From NCBI RefSeq assembly GCF_010548145.1, contig NZ_JAAGLN010000059.1, forward strand, positions 1 to 33,797: DNA of 33,797 bases, written 5' to 3'. The notes below the pieces were generated by a model. It made no database searches. It had not been told where the DNA came from and worked only from the letters and a program-made list of their open reading frames with translations. The DNA comes from Streptomyces sp. SID10853 (GTDB lineage: Bacteria; Actinomycetota; Actinomycetes; Streptomycetales; Streptomycetaceae). The position numbers and the translations under genes were made by a program. Shown piece after piece: positions 23,236 to 32,386 of the stretch (position 1 is the first letter of the stretch; each line of letters starts with the position of its first letter).

Positions 23236-26200
23236 TCAGTAGATGTCGCGGACGTAGCGCCGGTCGGTCATGAGCCGGCTGATGTACGCCCCGGCCTGTT
23301 CCTCGTCGAGTCCGCCGTGCGCGACTGCGATGTCGCGCAGTGCGCGGTCGACGTCCTTGGCCATCCGGGTGGCGTCGCCGCAGACATAGAGGTGCGCGCC
23401 GTTGTTCAGCCAGTCCCACAGGCGGTGGCCGTGTTCGCGCATGCGGTCCTGCACATAGATCTTGGCCCGTTGGTCGCGGGAGAAGGCCAGGTCGAGGCGG
23501 TCGAGATGGCCCGAGCGGTGGAATGCGGTGAGTTCGTCGCGGTAGTAGAAGTCGGTCTCCTGCCGTTGTTCGCCGAAGAACAGCCAGTTGGGGCCGGAAT
23601 CGCCCCCGGCCTGCCGTTCCTCGAGGAAGCCGATGAAGGGGGCGACTCCGGTGCCGGGGCCGATCATCACCACGGGCGTCCTGGGGTCGGCGGGCGGCCG
23701 GAAGTGCGGGGAACTCCGGACGAAGAGGGGGACCGGTCCGTCGTCGGCGTCATCGGCCAGGTAGGCCGAGCACACTCCCGTACGCGGGACACCCTGGTGG
23801 TTGTTGTAGCGGACGACGGAGACCGTGAGGCGGACCTGGTGGTCGGTGGCCAGGGGGCTGGAGGAGATGGAGTAGAGGCGTGGCTGGAGTGGCCGGAGGA
23901 CGGCTGCCCATGCGCCGGCCGTCGCGTGGCACGGATGGGCTGCTATGACGTCGACGGCTTGCCGCCGCCAGCTCCACTTGGCCAGCTCGCCCTTGTTGTC
24001 CGACCGCAGCAGCTGCTTGAGGTCCCGGTCCGCGGTGCGGTCGGCGACGAAGCGGAGCAGTTCGGGGGTGATGCGGGCGATCTCCAGGTGGTTGCGCAGG
24101 GCTTCACCGAGGGGTATCTCGCCCGTTCCCGGTACGAGAACGGGTTCGGCGGCGTCCAGCCCGGTGGCGGCGAGCCATTGCGCCACCAGCCGGGCGGAGT
24201 TGGCCGGCCATACGCCCAGGGCGTCGCCGGTTCGGTAGGCGAGGTGGCCCCGGTCGCCGCCACGGGTGTCGAAGGTGAACTGGCGGACCTCCTTGGCCGA
24301 TCCGGGCCGGCTGAGGAGCCGGTTGCCGACCAGCAGCGCGGCGAAGGGGGAGGCTTTCGAGTATGCGGGGCCGCACATCACCGGGGGCCCTTCGAGCTGT
24401 CGCACTCGGGGTGCTGCTTGTGGTGCGGGCGCGGGGCCCGTCGTTCGCGGTGGCTGCGCGGTGGGCTTAGCGTCGGCCAGGGTGCCGATGACCTGGTCAA
24501 GCCACTGGTCGGCGGCCTGCTGGTAGTCGGGTTCGCAGTCGGTGCGCGGGACCAGGCGGGTGGCGCCCAGTTCAAGGAGACGCTGGTCGATACGGCGGCC
24601 ATGGCCGCAGAAGTCGTCGTAACTGGAGTCGCCCAGGGCGAGTACGGAATACCGCACGCCACTGATCCCGGTGTGATGGCGGCTGTGCAGGGCCTGCCAG
24701 AAGGCCGTTCCGTTGTCGGGGGCTTCACCGTCGCCGAAGGTACTGGTGACGACGAGCAGGACCGTACCGGGCGACAGGGCGCCGGGGGTGCAGTCGTCCA
24801 TGCTGAGGACGCGAGGGCGCCATCCTGCTTCGGCGAGGCGGCGGGCGCCGGATGCCGCGGCGTCTTCGGCGTTCCCGGTCTGTGAGGCCCACAGGACGAC
24901 GACCTCACCCGACGCGGATTCCGTGGTGGCCGGGGCGGTGGACGTCGCCGATGCCGCTGCTGGTGCCCGTTCCGGGTCGGTGGGGTGCGGTGCGGTACGG
25001 GAGTACAGGCCCGCCAGCAACCCGTTGACCCATCGGGCGCGCTCCGGCGCGAGGGGTGTCCCTGCCGGGAGTACCGGCACGGTGGCGGTCGCGGACGGGC
25101 CGGAACGTTCGGCGCTGCCGATGCCGGTGAGGAAGCCCGACAGATAGAGGCGCTCCTCGGCCGAGAAAACGGGTGGCCCCGCCGTGTCCACCCCGAGGAT
25201 CCCGGCCAGTTCGGTGACCAGGCCGCCGCCGTCCGGCCGGGTGCCCGCACTTGATGCCGATGCCGATGCCGATGCCGGTTCCTGCTCCCGCTCCGATGCC
25301 TGCTCCGGGGCCGGCGCCTGCACCGGCGCGGTGATCTTGGTCAACGCCACCGCGCAGAACTTGAGTTCGGGCTGGAGCGAGATGGGGTCCACCGCGTCGT
25401 TGGTGACGGCGTTCAGACTGAGGTACTCGCCGAACAGATCGTTCCAGTGGAACGGCGCGAAGCAGTTCCCGGGCAGCACCCGGTCGGTGACGACGGCAGG
25501 CAGCACGGCCCTGCCACGCCGGGAGGCGACCTCGACCTGTTCGCCCTCGCTCACACCCAGCGCCTGCGCGTCGTGAGGATGGATCTCCACGAAGGGTCCA
25601 GGGCTGAGTCTGTTGAGCCGGGCCACCTTCCCGGTCTTGGTCATGGTGTGCCACTGGTGCTGCAGCCGCCCGGTGTTCAGTACGAACGGGTAGGTGTCGT
25701 CGGGGAGTTCGGCGGCGGGCAGATGCGGGCGCGGGTAGAAGGCCGCGCGCCCACCGGGTCTGGGGAACACCAGCCGGGGACGGGGCCGGGGACGGGGACG
25801 GGGCCCGGGCCCGTCAGCGGGCGCACCCGAGGCCGGACGGTCACCGTCGTCGACGGAGTGGGTCGGATCGGCGTCACCGTCGTCGCCCGAGTGGGTCGCA
25901 TCGCGGCCACCGTCATCGACGTAGCGGATCGGGTTGCGGTCACTGCCGTCCGCCGTGGCACTGGGCCACTGCACGGGGGTCCTGCGCAGCCGCTCGTAAC
26001 TCACCCCGCGCAGGTCGTAGCCGGTCACCGGATTCCACGCCCGTTTGATCTCCTCGAAGACCTCTTCGGCGCAGCTGTAGTCGAACGCGTCCGCGAAGCC
26101 CATCTCACCGGCTACGCGGGCGATCAGCTGCCAGTCGGGCAGCGCCTGGCCCGGTGGGTCCACCGCCTGTCCGAGCAGGGTGAGGTTCCGCTCGGAGTTG

Positions 26201-27606
26201 ACCATGACGCCCTCGGTCTCCGCCCACATCGTGGCGGGCAGGACCACATCGGCGTACGCGTTGGTCTCGGTCCGGGCGAAGACGTCCTGGGTGACGACGA
26301 ACTCGGCGGCCTCCAGCCCGGCGATGACGGTCTTCCGGTTGCCCACCGAGGCGACCGGGTTGGTGCAGATGATCCAGCACGCCTTGATGTCGCCGTCGGC
26401 CATCCGCGAGAACAACTCGACCGTCCCCCGGCCCGCGCCGCTGGGCAGGGTGCCCGGCGGCAGGCCCCAGAGCTCCTCGGTGAACGCGCGGTCCTCCGCG
26501 ACCAGCGCCGAGCGCTGCCCCGGCAGGCCGGGGCCCATGTAGCCCATCTCGCGTCCGCCCATGGCGTTGGGCTGCCCGGTCAGCGAGAACGGTCCGCTGC
26601 CGGGACGGCAGATGGCACCGGTGGCCAGATGCAGATTGCACAGCGCGTTGGTGTTCCAGGTGCCGTGCGTGCTCTGGTTCAGACCCATCGTCCAGCAGCT
26701 CATCCACTCGGCCGCCTCGCCGATCCACCGCGCCGCGAGGCGGATGTCGGCCTCGCGGAGTCCGGTGATCTCGGCGACGCGCGCGGGCGGGTAGTCCTCC
26801 AGAAACCCGGGCATCGCCTCCCAGCCCTCGGTGAACTCCGCGATGAAGGTCTCGTCGGTGTGGCCGTCCCGCACCAGCAGATGCAGCAGTCCGTTCAGCA
26901 GGGCCAGATCGGTGCCCGGCCTGATCTGGAGGAACAGACCGGCCTTGGCGGCGGTGGCGTTGTGCCTGGGATCGACGACGATCAGCCGGGCGCCCGCCTT
27001 GACGCGCTCCATCATCCGCAGGAAGAGCACCGGGTGGCAGTCGGCCATGTTGGCGCCGATGACGAAGAAGACATCGGCGTGTTCGAAGTCCTGGTAGGAG
27101 CCCGGAGGGCCGTCCGCACCCAGGGACAGTTTGTATCCGCTGCCCGCACTGGCCATGCACAGCCGGGAGTTGGACTCGATCTGGTCGGTGCCCACAAAGC
27201 CCTTGGCCAGCTTGTTCGCCAGATACTGCGCCTCAAGGGTCAGCTGGCCCGAGACGTAGAACGCCAGCGCGTCAGGGCCATGGGCGTCGAGAACGGCCCG
27301 CAGTCGGCGTGCCGTCGCGGTGATCGCCGCGTCGACGTCCGCAGCCTCGGGCTCCGCTCCCCGCTCGGCCCTGACCAGCGCCGTGGTCGCACGGCCGGGG
27401 GCCGCGAGCAGGTCGGCGCTGGTCGATCCCTTGGTGCAGAGCCGTCCGAAATTCGCCGGATGCGTCGTGTCGCCCGACGCCCTGGCCACGGTGCGCCGCC
27501 CGGTGGACGGGTCGGTCCTGACATCGAGGACCATGCCGCACCCCACACCGCAGTACGAGCAGACGGTCTTCACCGCGGTGGTGGGCTGTGGAGCTGACGC
27601 CGTCAC
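23236..27606 (-). CDS. nasC: Assimilatory nitrate reductase fused to CysJ-like NADPH-flavin reductase
   Basis: A 1456-residue fusion starting at GTG after GGAAAGGGG. The N-terminal part (to about residue 745) is a molybdopterin (bis-MGD) nitrate reductase: [4Fe-4S] ligands Cys16-x2-Cys19-x3-Cys23 and Cys57, then the catalytic domain, then the dinucleotide-binding domain beginning near NTGRLQHQWHT. Next come two short CysJ-N-terminus-like segments (AEERLYLSGFLTG, PERARWVNGLLAG), a flavodoxin domain with ASQTGNAED near residue 900, and an FAD/NADPH reductase with RLYSISSSP, GPGTGVAPF and YVCGDATRMAKDV. The chain could therefore pass electrons from NADPH to nitrate by itself, giving nitrite for NirBD. 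The same architecture is known in actinomycetes as bifunctional nitrate reductase/sulfite reductase flavoprotein. Linkers at about residues 550-625 and 770-790 are expanded by simple repeats. Cytoplasmic; no Tat signal. Confidence 0.93.
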   Translation of the reverse strand: MTASAPQPTTAVKTVCSYCGVGCGMVLDVRTDPSTGRRTVARASGDTTHPANFGRLCTKGSTSADLLAAPGRATTALVRAERGAEPEAADVDAAITATARRLRAVLDAHGPDALAFYVSGQLTLEAQYLANKLAKGFVGTDQIESNSRLCMASAGSGYKLSLGADGPPGSYQDFEHADVFFVIGANMADCHPVLFLRMMERVKAGARLIVVDPRHNATAAKAGLFLQIRPGTDLALLNGLLHLLVRDGHTDETFIAEFTEGWEAMPGFLEDYPPARVAEITGLREADIRLAARWIGEAAEWMSCWTMGLNQSTHGTWNTNALCNLHLATGAICRPGSGPFSLTGQPNAMGGREMGYMGPGLPGQRSALVAEDRAFTEELWGLPPGTLPSGAGRGTVELFSRMADGDIKACWIICTNPVASVGNRKTVIAGLEAAEFVVTQDVFARTETNAYADVVLPATMWAETEGVMVNSERNLTLLGQAVDPPGQALPDWQLIARVAGEMGFADAFDYSCAEEVFEEIKRAWNPVTGYDLRGVSYERLRRTPVQWPSATADGSDRNPIRYVDDGGRDATHSGDDGDADPTHSVDDGDRPASGAPADGPGPRPRPRPRPRLVFPRPGGRAAFYPRPHLPAAELPDDTYPFVLNTGRLQHQWHTMTKTGKVARLNRLSPGPFVEIHPHDAQALGVSEGEQVEVASRRGRAVLPAVVTDRVLPGNCFAPFHWNDLFGEYLSLNAVTNDAVDPISLQPELKFCAVALTKITAPVQAPAPEQASEREQEPASASASASSAGTRPDGGGLVTELAGILGVDTAGPPVFSAEERLYLSGFLTGIGSAERSGPSATATVPVLPAGTPLAPERARWVNGLLAGLYSRTAPHPTDPERAPAAASATSTAPATTESASGEVVVLWASQTGNAEDAAASGARRLAEAGWRPRVLSMDDCTPGALSPGTVLLVVTSTFGDGEAPDNGTAFWQALHSRHHTGISGVRYSVLALGDSSYDDFCGHGRRIDQRLLELGATRLVPRTDCEPDYQQAADQWLDQVIGTLADAKPTAQPPRTTGPAPAPQAAPRVRQLEGPPVMCGPAYSKASPFAALLVGNRLLSRPGSAKEVRQFTFDTRGGDRGHLAYRTGDALGVWPANSARLVAQWLAATGLDAAEPVLVPGTGEIPLGEALRNHLEIARITPELLRFVADRTADRDLKQLLRSDNKGELAKWSWRRQAVDVIAAHPCHATAGAWAAVLRPLQPRLYSISSSPLATDHQVRLTVSVVRYNNHQGVPRTGVCSAYLADDADDGPVPLFVRSSPHFRPPADPRTPVVMIGPGTGVAPFIGFLEERQAGGDSGPNWLFFGEQRQETDFYYRDELTAFHRSGHLDRLDLAFSRDQRAKIYVQDRMREHGHRLWDWLNNGAHLYVCGDATRMAKDVDRALRDIAVAHGGLDEEQAGAYISRLMTDRRYVRDIY
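25253..25276. repeat. (GATGCC)4 hexanucleotide repeat inside the nitrate reductase gene
   Basis: Four perfect GATGCC units encode alternating Ala-Ser on the minus strand in the linker between the molybdenum and flavin halves. In-frame changes in unit number would only alter linker length. Confidence 0.9.
25841..25932. repeat. 33-bp tandem repeat (2.8 copies) inside the nitrate reductase gene
   Basis: Units start at 25841, 25874 and 25907, the last incomplete. On the minus strand they encode Asp-rich 11-residue repeats containing DDGD and THS. A run of GGGGAC-like units nearby (about 25780-25806) encodes alternating Pro-Arg. Together they form a charged insertion within the molybdenum-binding half. 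Confidence 0.85.
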
Positions 27607-27747
27607 GGGCGCCCCTTTCCGGTCGGGGTCGGGTGGGCCGGTGGTTCACACGGCCCGGTCGCACCGCCCTATGGGAAGGGCCTGATGCGTCTGGGTCAAG
27701 CGGACCGTTCGTAGTCGGTGAGGTCCGTCGCGGCCCTGCGTGTGGGC

Positions 27748-27769
27748 GGGCGAACGTCACCGTCCGCCC
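27748..27769 (-). terminator. Hairpin directly after nnaR
   Basis: On the minus strand the arms GGGCGGAC and GTTCGCCC pair over eight positions (one G-T) around a six-base loop, starting four bases after the nnaR stop. No T-run follows. It is a plausible terminator or attenuator between nnaR and the nitrate reductase gene 140 bp further on. Confidence 0.5.
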
Positions 27770-27772
27770 TCG

Positions 27773-28966
27773 TCAGGGTGCGAGTGCCAGCCGGTAGCCG
27801 CGTTTCAGTACGGTACGGACCAGCCCGGAATAGGGGCCCAGCGCAGTGCGCAGCCGCGCGACCGCCGCCTCGACCGCGTGTTCGTCGGCGCCGCCGCCCA
27901 CCCACACACGGCGCAGGAGTTCGGCCCGGCTCAGCACATGTCCTGGCCGGTCGGACAGGACCCGCAGCAGTGCGGTCTGGGCCGGCGACAGCCAGATGGG
28001 TGGCCCCGGCGTCAGCAGGACGTTGCCCTGGAGGACCAGCCGGTGCTCCCCGAGGAGCAGTTCGCGGTTCCCGGCGGGCAGTGTTTCGACGATGGCGCGG
28101 ACCAGCGAGCCGAGTCTGCCCCGGTCGGGACAGACGGGACGGACCCCGTGCTCCTCCAGCGGCCGGGCGCACACCGGGCCGACACACACCGGCAGCACCC
28201 CGCCACCCGGCGCACCGGCACGCAGCGCCGCGGTCACCTCGGTGTGCAGACCGACGGCGTGGGCGGCGTCGAGGAAGCCGGTGATGGCCGGGGCGCTGGT
28301 GAAGGCGATCGCCTGCAGCTCACGGCGGGCGGTCTGCTCGACCAGACGCCGCACGGCGTCGGGGTCCTCGGGCGGGCCCCAGCGGTAGACCGGCACCACC
28401 ATGACGTCCGCGCCGCGTTCGCGCAGCGCGCCGACGAACCCGTCCAGCGGTGCACCGTGCTCCTGTACGGCGATCCGCCGGCCGCGGATGTCGCGGGCCA
28501 GCAGCCAGGTGAGCAGTTCGTCGTTGGCCTCGCTCCGCGGTGAGAACGCCTCGCTCAGGCCGCTCGCCCGCACCGCCCCGGTCGCCTTGGGCCCCCGGCT
28601 GACGACGACGGCGCCCCGGCAGACTTCGGCCAGCCGTCTGCCCAGGCCCCAGCCGTCGGCGGCGCTCATCCAGCCGCGCCAGCCGACCCCGGTGGTGGCC
28701 ACCACGTAGTCCAGCGGGGCCGCCAGACAGCGTTCGGTGGCCCGTCTCAGCGCGCTGTCGTCGTCGAGGGGCACGATCCGCACCGTCGGCGCTGACACGA
28801 CGTTCGCACCGCGGCGCCTGAGCAGCGCGGCGAGTTCGTCGCGGCGCCGTGCGGCGGTCACTCCGACCGTGAAGCCCGTCAGCGGACCCGCCGCGGGCTC
28901 GGAGGCCGGCGCGGTCACGTCGTGGTGTGAAGCCGGACCGGGGTCGGACAGGGGGCCAGTTGCCAT
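27773..28966 (-). CDS. nnaR: NnaR-type regulator: uroporphyrinogen-III-synthase-like domain plus winged helix
   Basis: A 397-residue protein with an N-terminal HemD-like domain (about residues 28-285, beginning GFTVGVTAARRRDELAALLRRRG and including YVVATTGVGWRG and AFTSAPAITGFL) and a C-terminal OmpR-type DNA-binding domain (about 300-397, with LSPAQTALLRVLSDRPGHVLSRAELLRRVW and VRTVLKRGYRLAL). This is the arrangement of NnaR, the actinobacterial activator of nitrate/nitrite assimilation that works with GlnR; the synthase-like part may sense a tetrapyrrole or another ligand. The ATG at 28966 has no clear ribosome binding site, so the message may be leaderless, or an upstream start may be used. 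It lies divergent from nirB and upstream of the nitrate reductase gene on the same strand, consistent with local control. Confidence 0.9.
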   Translation of the reverse strand: MATGPLSDPGPASHHDVTAPASEPAAGPLTGFTVGVTAARRRDELAALLRRRGANVVSAPTVRIVPLDDDSALRRATERCLAAPLDYVVATTGVGWRGWMSAADGWGLGRRLAEVCRGAVVVSRGPKATGAVRASGLSEAFSPRSEANDELLTWLLARDIRGRRIAVQEHGAPLDGFVGALRERGADVMVVPVYRWGPPEDPDAVRRLVEQTARRELQAIAFTSAPAITGFLDAAHAVGLHTEVTAALRAGAPGGGVLPVCVGPVCARPLEEHGVRPVCPDRGRLGSLVRAIVETLPAGNRELLLGEHRLVLQGNVLLTPGPPIWLSPAQTALLRVLSDRPGHVLSRAELLRRVWVGGGADEHAVEAAVARLRTALGPYSGLVRTVLKRGYRLALAP

Positions 28967-28988
28967 GCAGGAAGGCTGCGGCAGCGGC

Positions 28989-29026
28989 GTTTCACGGAGG
29001 TTGCGCCAGGGTGACGCCGCCGTTAG
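28989..29026 (-). promoter_or_regulatory. GlnR-like operator array in the nnaR-nirB intergenic region
   Basis: On the minus strand the half-sites CTAAC, GTCAC, GCAAC and GAAAC occur with exactly six bases between each (11-bp phasing). The actinobacterial GlnR consensus is gTnAC-n6-GaAAC, repeated. The last half-site is a perfect match and the others match three to four of five bases. The array ends 23 bp upstream of the nnaR start and is about 215 bp upstream of nirB. Confidence 0.6.
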
Positions 29027-29085
29027 GGCAGCTGCCCACAGGAGTACGCGAGATGTCGTCCAGGTCACCGGGGAGGGGCGCCCGT

Positions 29086-29134
29086 GTGAGTCACCCGTAC
29101 CGCCGCGGCAACACGGACGACCCGGTCAGGTAAC
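29086..29134 (+). promoter_or_regulatory. Second, weaker GlnR-like phased array upstream of nirB
   Basis: Five half-sites spaced by six bases, GTGAG, GTACC, GCAAC, GACCC and GTAAC, read toward nirB and end 106 bp before its GTG. Only GCAAC and GTAAC are close to the GlnR consensus, so this could be chance, but the phasing is regular. Confidence 0.35.
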
Positions 29135-29240
29135 GCGCCGCGCGGAAGCTCAGGGCCATGGTCCGTACGCCGGCCCCGGGCCCCACCCGGCGGCGGGCCG
29201 TCCGGACGCCCGCCCCTGCGACCTCTCAAGGAGCCCGCCC

Positions 29241-31825
29241 GTGACACCTCAGCACCTGGTCCTGGTCGGCCACGGCATGGTCGGCCAGCGCTTCCTGGAG
29301 GCGCTCGATGAGCACTCGTCGACCACGCCGTGGCGGATCACCGTACTGGCCGAGGAGCCCCGGCCGGCGTACGACCGGGTGCACCTGACCTCGTGGTTCA
29401 CCGGCACCAGCGCCGATGAGCTCTCCTTGCTCCCGCCCGGGTTCACGGCCCGGCTGCGCGGCGCGGGGCATCGCGTCGACCTCTGCCTGGGCGACCCCGC
29501 CACCGCCGTCGACCGCGCCGCCCGTACGGTCACCACCCGGGCCGGCCGCACCGTGCGGTACGACGTCCTGGTGCTGGCCACCGGCTCGTACCCGTTCGTA
29601 CCGCCGGTTCCGGGACACGACGCCCGGGGCTGCCACGTCTACCGCACTATCGAGGACCTGGAGGCGATCCGCGACCGTGCGGCAGAGGCCGGGGCCGGCG
29701 CGGTCGTCGGGGGCGGCCTGCTCGGCCTGGAGGCGGCCGGAGCACTCAGGGCACTGGGCCTGGAGACCCATGTCGTCGAGTACGCACCACGTTTGATGGC
29801 GCTTCAGGTGGACCAGGGCGGCGGAGACATCCTGCGCCGGAAGATCGAGGAGCTGGACGTCGTGGTGCACACCGGCGCCGGGACCGAGCGGATCGACACC
29901 GGTACGGACGGCTCGGCGCGCAGCATGACCCTCTCCGACGGCACCGTCCTGGACGTCGGCCTGGTGGTCTTCTCGGCCGGGATCCGCCCGCGCGACCAAC
30001 TGGCCCGCGACTGCGGCCTGCTGACCGCCGAACGCGGCGGCATCGTCGTGGACGAACGGTGCCGCACCGCCGACCCGCGCGTCTGGGCCATCGGCGAGTG
30101 CGCTTCGGCGGCCGACGGCCGGGTGTACGGACTGGTCGCGCCCGGCTATGCGATGGCGGAGGCGGCGGCCCGCGACATCAGCGGCGAGCCCGGCAGCTTC
30201 ACCGGCGCCGACACCTCCACCCAGCTCAAGCTGCTGGGCGTGGACGTGGCCAGCTTCGGAGACGCCCACGGCGTGACCGAGGGCGCCACCGGCGTCGTCT
30301 ACGCCAGCCAACGGGCCGCCGTCTACCGCAAGTTGGTGGTCGGCCCCGACGGGCGGCTCATCGGCGGCGTACTGGTCGGCGACACCGCGGCGTACGACGT
30401 GTTGCGCCCGCTGGCGCTCTCCGGGGGCGACCTCCCGGCCGCCCCCGAACAACTGGTACTCCCCCCGGGACAGGTCGCACCCCTCGGCCCGCCGGAGCTG
30501 CCGGACGACGCGGTGGTCTGCTCGTGCCACCACGTCACCAAGGCAGTCATCGCCGGAGCCGTCCGTGACGGCGGCTGCACCTCGGCCGCCCAGGTCAGGA
30601 AGGCCACCAGGGCGGGCACCGGCTGCGGCAGCTGCGCGAAGGCGGTGGAGAGCATCGTCAGGGACGGACTGACTGCCTCCGGGGCCGAGGTGGCCCGCGG
30701 CCTGTGCGAGCACTTCGCCCACACCCGGGCCGAACTCTTCGAGATCGTCCGGGTCAAGGGCATCAGCACCTTCTCCCGGCTGCTGGCCGAGCACGGAAGC
30801 GGTGACGGCTGCGAGATCTGCAAGCCGGTCGTCGCCTCGATCCTCGCCGGCCTGGACCGGGGCCACATCCTGGACGGCGAGCAGGGCGCGCTCCAGGACA
30901 CCAACGACCACCACCTCGCCAACCTGCAGCGCAACGGCTCCTACTCGGTGGTGCCCCGCATCCCCGGCGGCGAGATCACCCCGGACGGGCTGATCACCAT
31001 CGGTGGGATCGCCCGGGACTTCGGCCTCTACACAAAGATCACCGGCGGCCAGCGGATCGACCTGCTCGGCGCACGCGTGGACCAGCTTCCGCTGATCTGG
31101 GCCCGCCTGGTGGACGCGGGCTTCGAGTCCGGGCACGCGTACGGAAAGGCGCTGCGCACGGTCAAGTCCTGTGTCGGGCAGACCTGGTGCAGGTACGGGG
31201 TGCAGGACTCGGTGGCGCTCGCCATCGAACTGGAGCTGCGCTACCGGGGCCTGCGCGCCCGCACAAGCTCAAGTCGGCGGTCTCCGGCTGCGCCCGCGAG
31301 TGCGCGGAGGCACAGAGCAAGGACTTCGGAGTCATCGCCACATCGGAGGGCTGGAACCTGTATCTGGGCGGCAACGGCGGTATGACGCCCCGCCATGGCG
31401 ACCTGCTGGCGGCGGGCCTCGACCGGGCCACGCTGATCCGCACCATCGACCGTTTCCTCATGTTCTACATCCGCACCGCCGACCGGCTTGAGCGGACAGC
31501 CCCCTGGCTGGCCCGGTTCGAAGGCGGCCTCGGCCACCTGCGCGCTGTCCTGCTGGACGACTCGCTCGGCATCTGTGCCGAGCTGGACGAACTGATGGCC
31601 CGCCATGTGGAGATCTACCAGGACGAATGGGCCGCCACCCTCGCCGATCCCGAACGGCTGCGCCGCTTCGTCTCGTTCGCGAACGCCCCCGACACCCCCG
31701 ACCCGACCGTGCGCTTCGTACCGGAGCGCGACCAGATCCGTCCGGCGCGCCCTGACGAGCACGGCCGGACCCTGCCCCTGCGGCCGCTGATCGGCGGCCC
31801 TTCCCTGGAGGTACGTACCCGATGA
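29241..31825 (+). pseudogene. nirB: Assimilatory nitrite reductase large subunit NirB, interrupted by a one-base frameshift
   Basis: The gene starts at GTG after AAGGAG. As written, the first frame ends at 31385 (714 residues). Restoring one C in the CCC run at 31258-31260 joins it to the second frame, which continues to 31825 (about 861 residues, normal for NirB). Domains: FAD/NAD(P)H-binding reductase (LVGHGMVG onward), BFD-like [2Fe-2S] region (Cys427, Cys429, Cys462, Cys465), then the siroheme/[4Fe-4S] nitrite reductase domain with Cys644 and Cys650 before the shift and the GCAREC pair (about 684 and 688) only in the second frame. The truncated product would lack half of the cluster ligands. 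The downstream frame is otherwise fully conserved, so a sequence error or very recent mutation is likely. The intact enzyme reduces nitrite to ammonium with NirD. Confidence 0.88.
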
Positions 31826-32265
31826 GCCCCACCAGCGTGTCCGAACGTTCCGCCGAAGAGCGGCCGGCGACCGGCGAGGCGGCCGGTCGGGCATCCGGCC
31901 AGGTGCCCGGCCCGGCGGCCTCCGCCATGGTCGAGATCCACGACGGCGAACGCTGGACCGGCGTCTGCGCGCTGGACCGGTTCCTTCCCGGCCGCGGTGT
32001 GGCCCTGCTCGTCAACGGCCGGCAGATCGCCGCCTTCCGCGACCACGCGGGCGGGCTCCACGCACTCGACAACCGGGACCCGTTCAGCGACGCACACGTC
32101 CTCTCCCGGGGGCTGCTCGGCAGCCGCGGGGGAGTGTCCGTGCTCATCTCACCCATGTACAAGCAGGCTTTCGACCTCCGCAGCGGTGTCTGCCTGGACG
32201 AGGACACAGCCCCGGACGGAGGCAGCACCACCCTGCGGACCTGGCCGATCCGGATCCGCCCGTAA
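31822..32265 (+). CDS. nirD: Nitrite reductase small subunit NirD
   Basis: A 147-residue protein. Its ATG overlaps the nirB stop (ATGA), so translation is normally coupled to nirB. After a ~35-residue low-complexity leader the Rieske-like fold is clear: VALLVNGRQIAAFRD, then the NirD hallmark DNRDPFSDAHVLSRG, and SPMYKQAFDLRSGVCLDE. As in other NirD proteins, the Cys/His ligands of true Rieske proteins are absent, so it binds no iron-sulfur cluster and serves as a structural partner of NirB. A frameshift in nirB could lower its expression through loss of coupling. Confidence 0.94.
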   Translation: MSPTSVSERSAEERPATGEAAGRASGQVPGPAASAMVEIHDGERWTGVCALDRFLPGRGVALLVNGRQIAAFRDHAGGLHALDNRDPFSDAHVLSRGLLGSRGGVSVLISPMYKQAFDLRSGVCLDEDTAPDGGSTTLRTWPIRIRP

Positions 32266-32303
32266 CATCACGGCGACCCGCACCGCGGCCAGTACGTCCG
32301 CTC

Positions 32304-32370
32304 CCGCTTCCCACCGAGCGCGCCCCGCTTACCCGCCGAGCACGTCCCCCTGTCCGCTTCCCACCCAGCG
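32304..32370. repeat. Three imperfect ~17-bp repeats in the leader of the nitrate transporter gene
   Basis: CCGCTTCCCACCGAGCG at 32304, a looser copy CCGCTTACCCGCCGAGCA at 32325 and CCGCTTCCCACCCAGCG at 32354 fill most of the 121-bp gap between nirD and the transporter gene. No ribosome binding site better than a short GAGGCAG-like stretch is seen before the transporter's ATG. Confidence 0.6.
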
Positions 32371-32386
32371 ACCGAGGCAGCCCACC

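Noticed and set aside
25240..25330. The hexamer repeat in the nitrate reductase gene as a CRISPR or phase-variation element.
   Set aside because: Hexanucleotide changes keep the reading frame, so it cannot switch the gene off, and there are no spacer-repeat units.
29226..31136. A 636-residue open frame antisense to nirB.
   Set aside because: It is a GC-driven shadow of nirB with low-complexity Gly/Ala/Asp/Val-rich translation and no motif.
31187..31825. The second nirB frame as a separate gene.
   Set aside because: Its N-terminal residues before PHKLKSAVSG are not protein-like, there is no ribosome binding site, and the rest continues NirB exactly after a one-base shift.
32262..32277. GTAAC-n6-GCGAC overlapping the nirD stop, a possible GlnR site for narK.
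   Set aside because: Only one half-site fits the consensus; the second matches three of five bases and no further phased copies follow.
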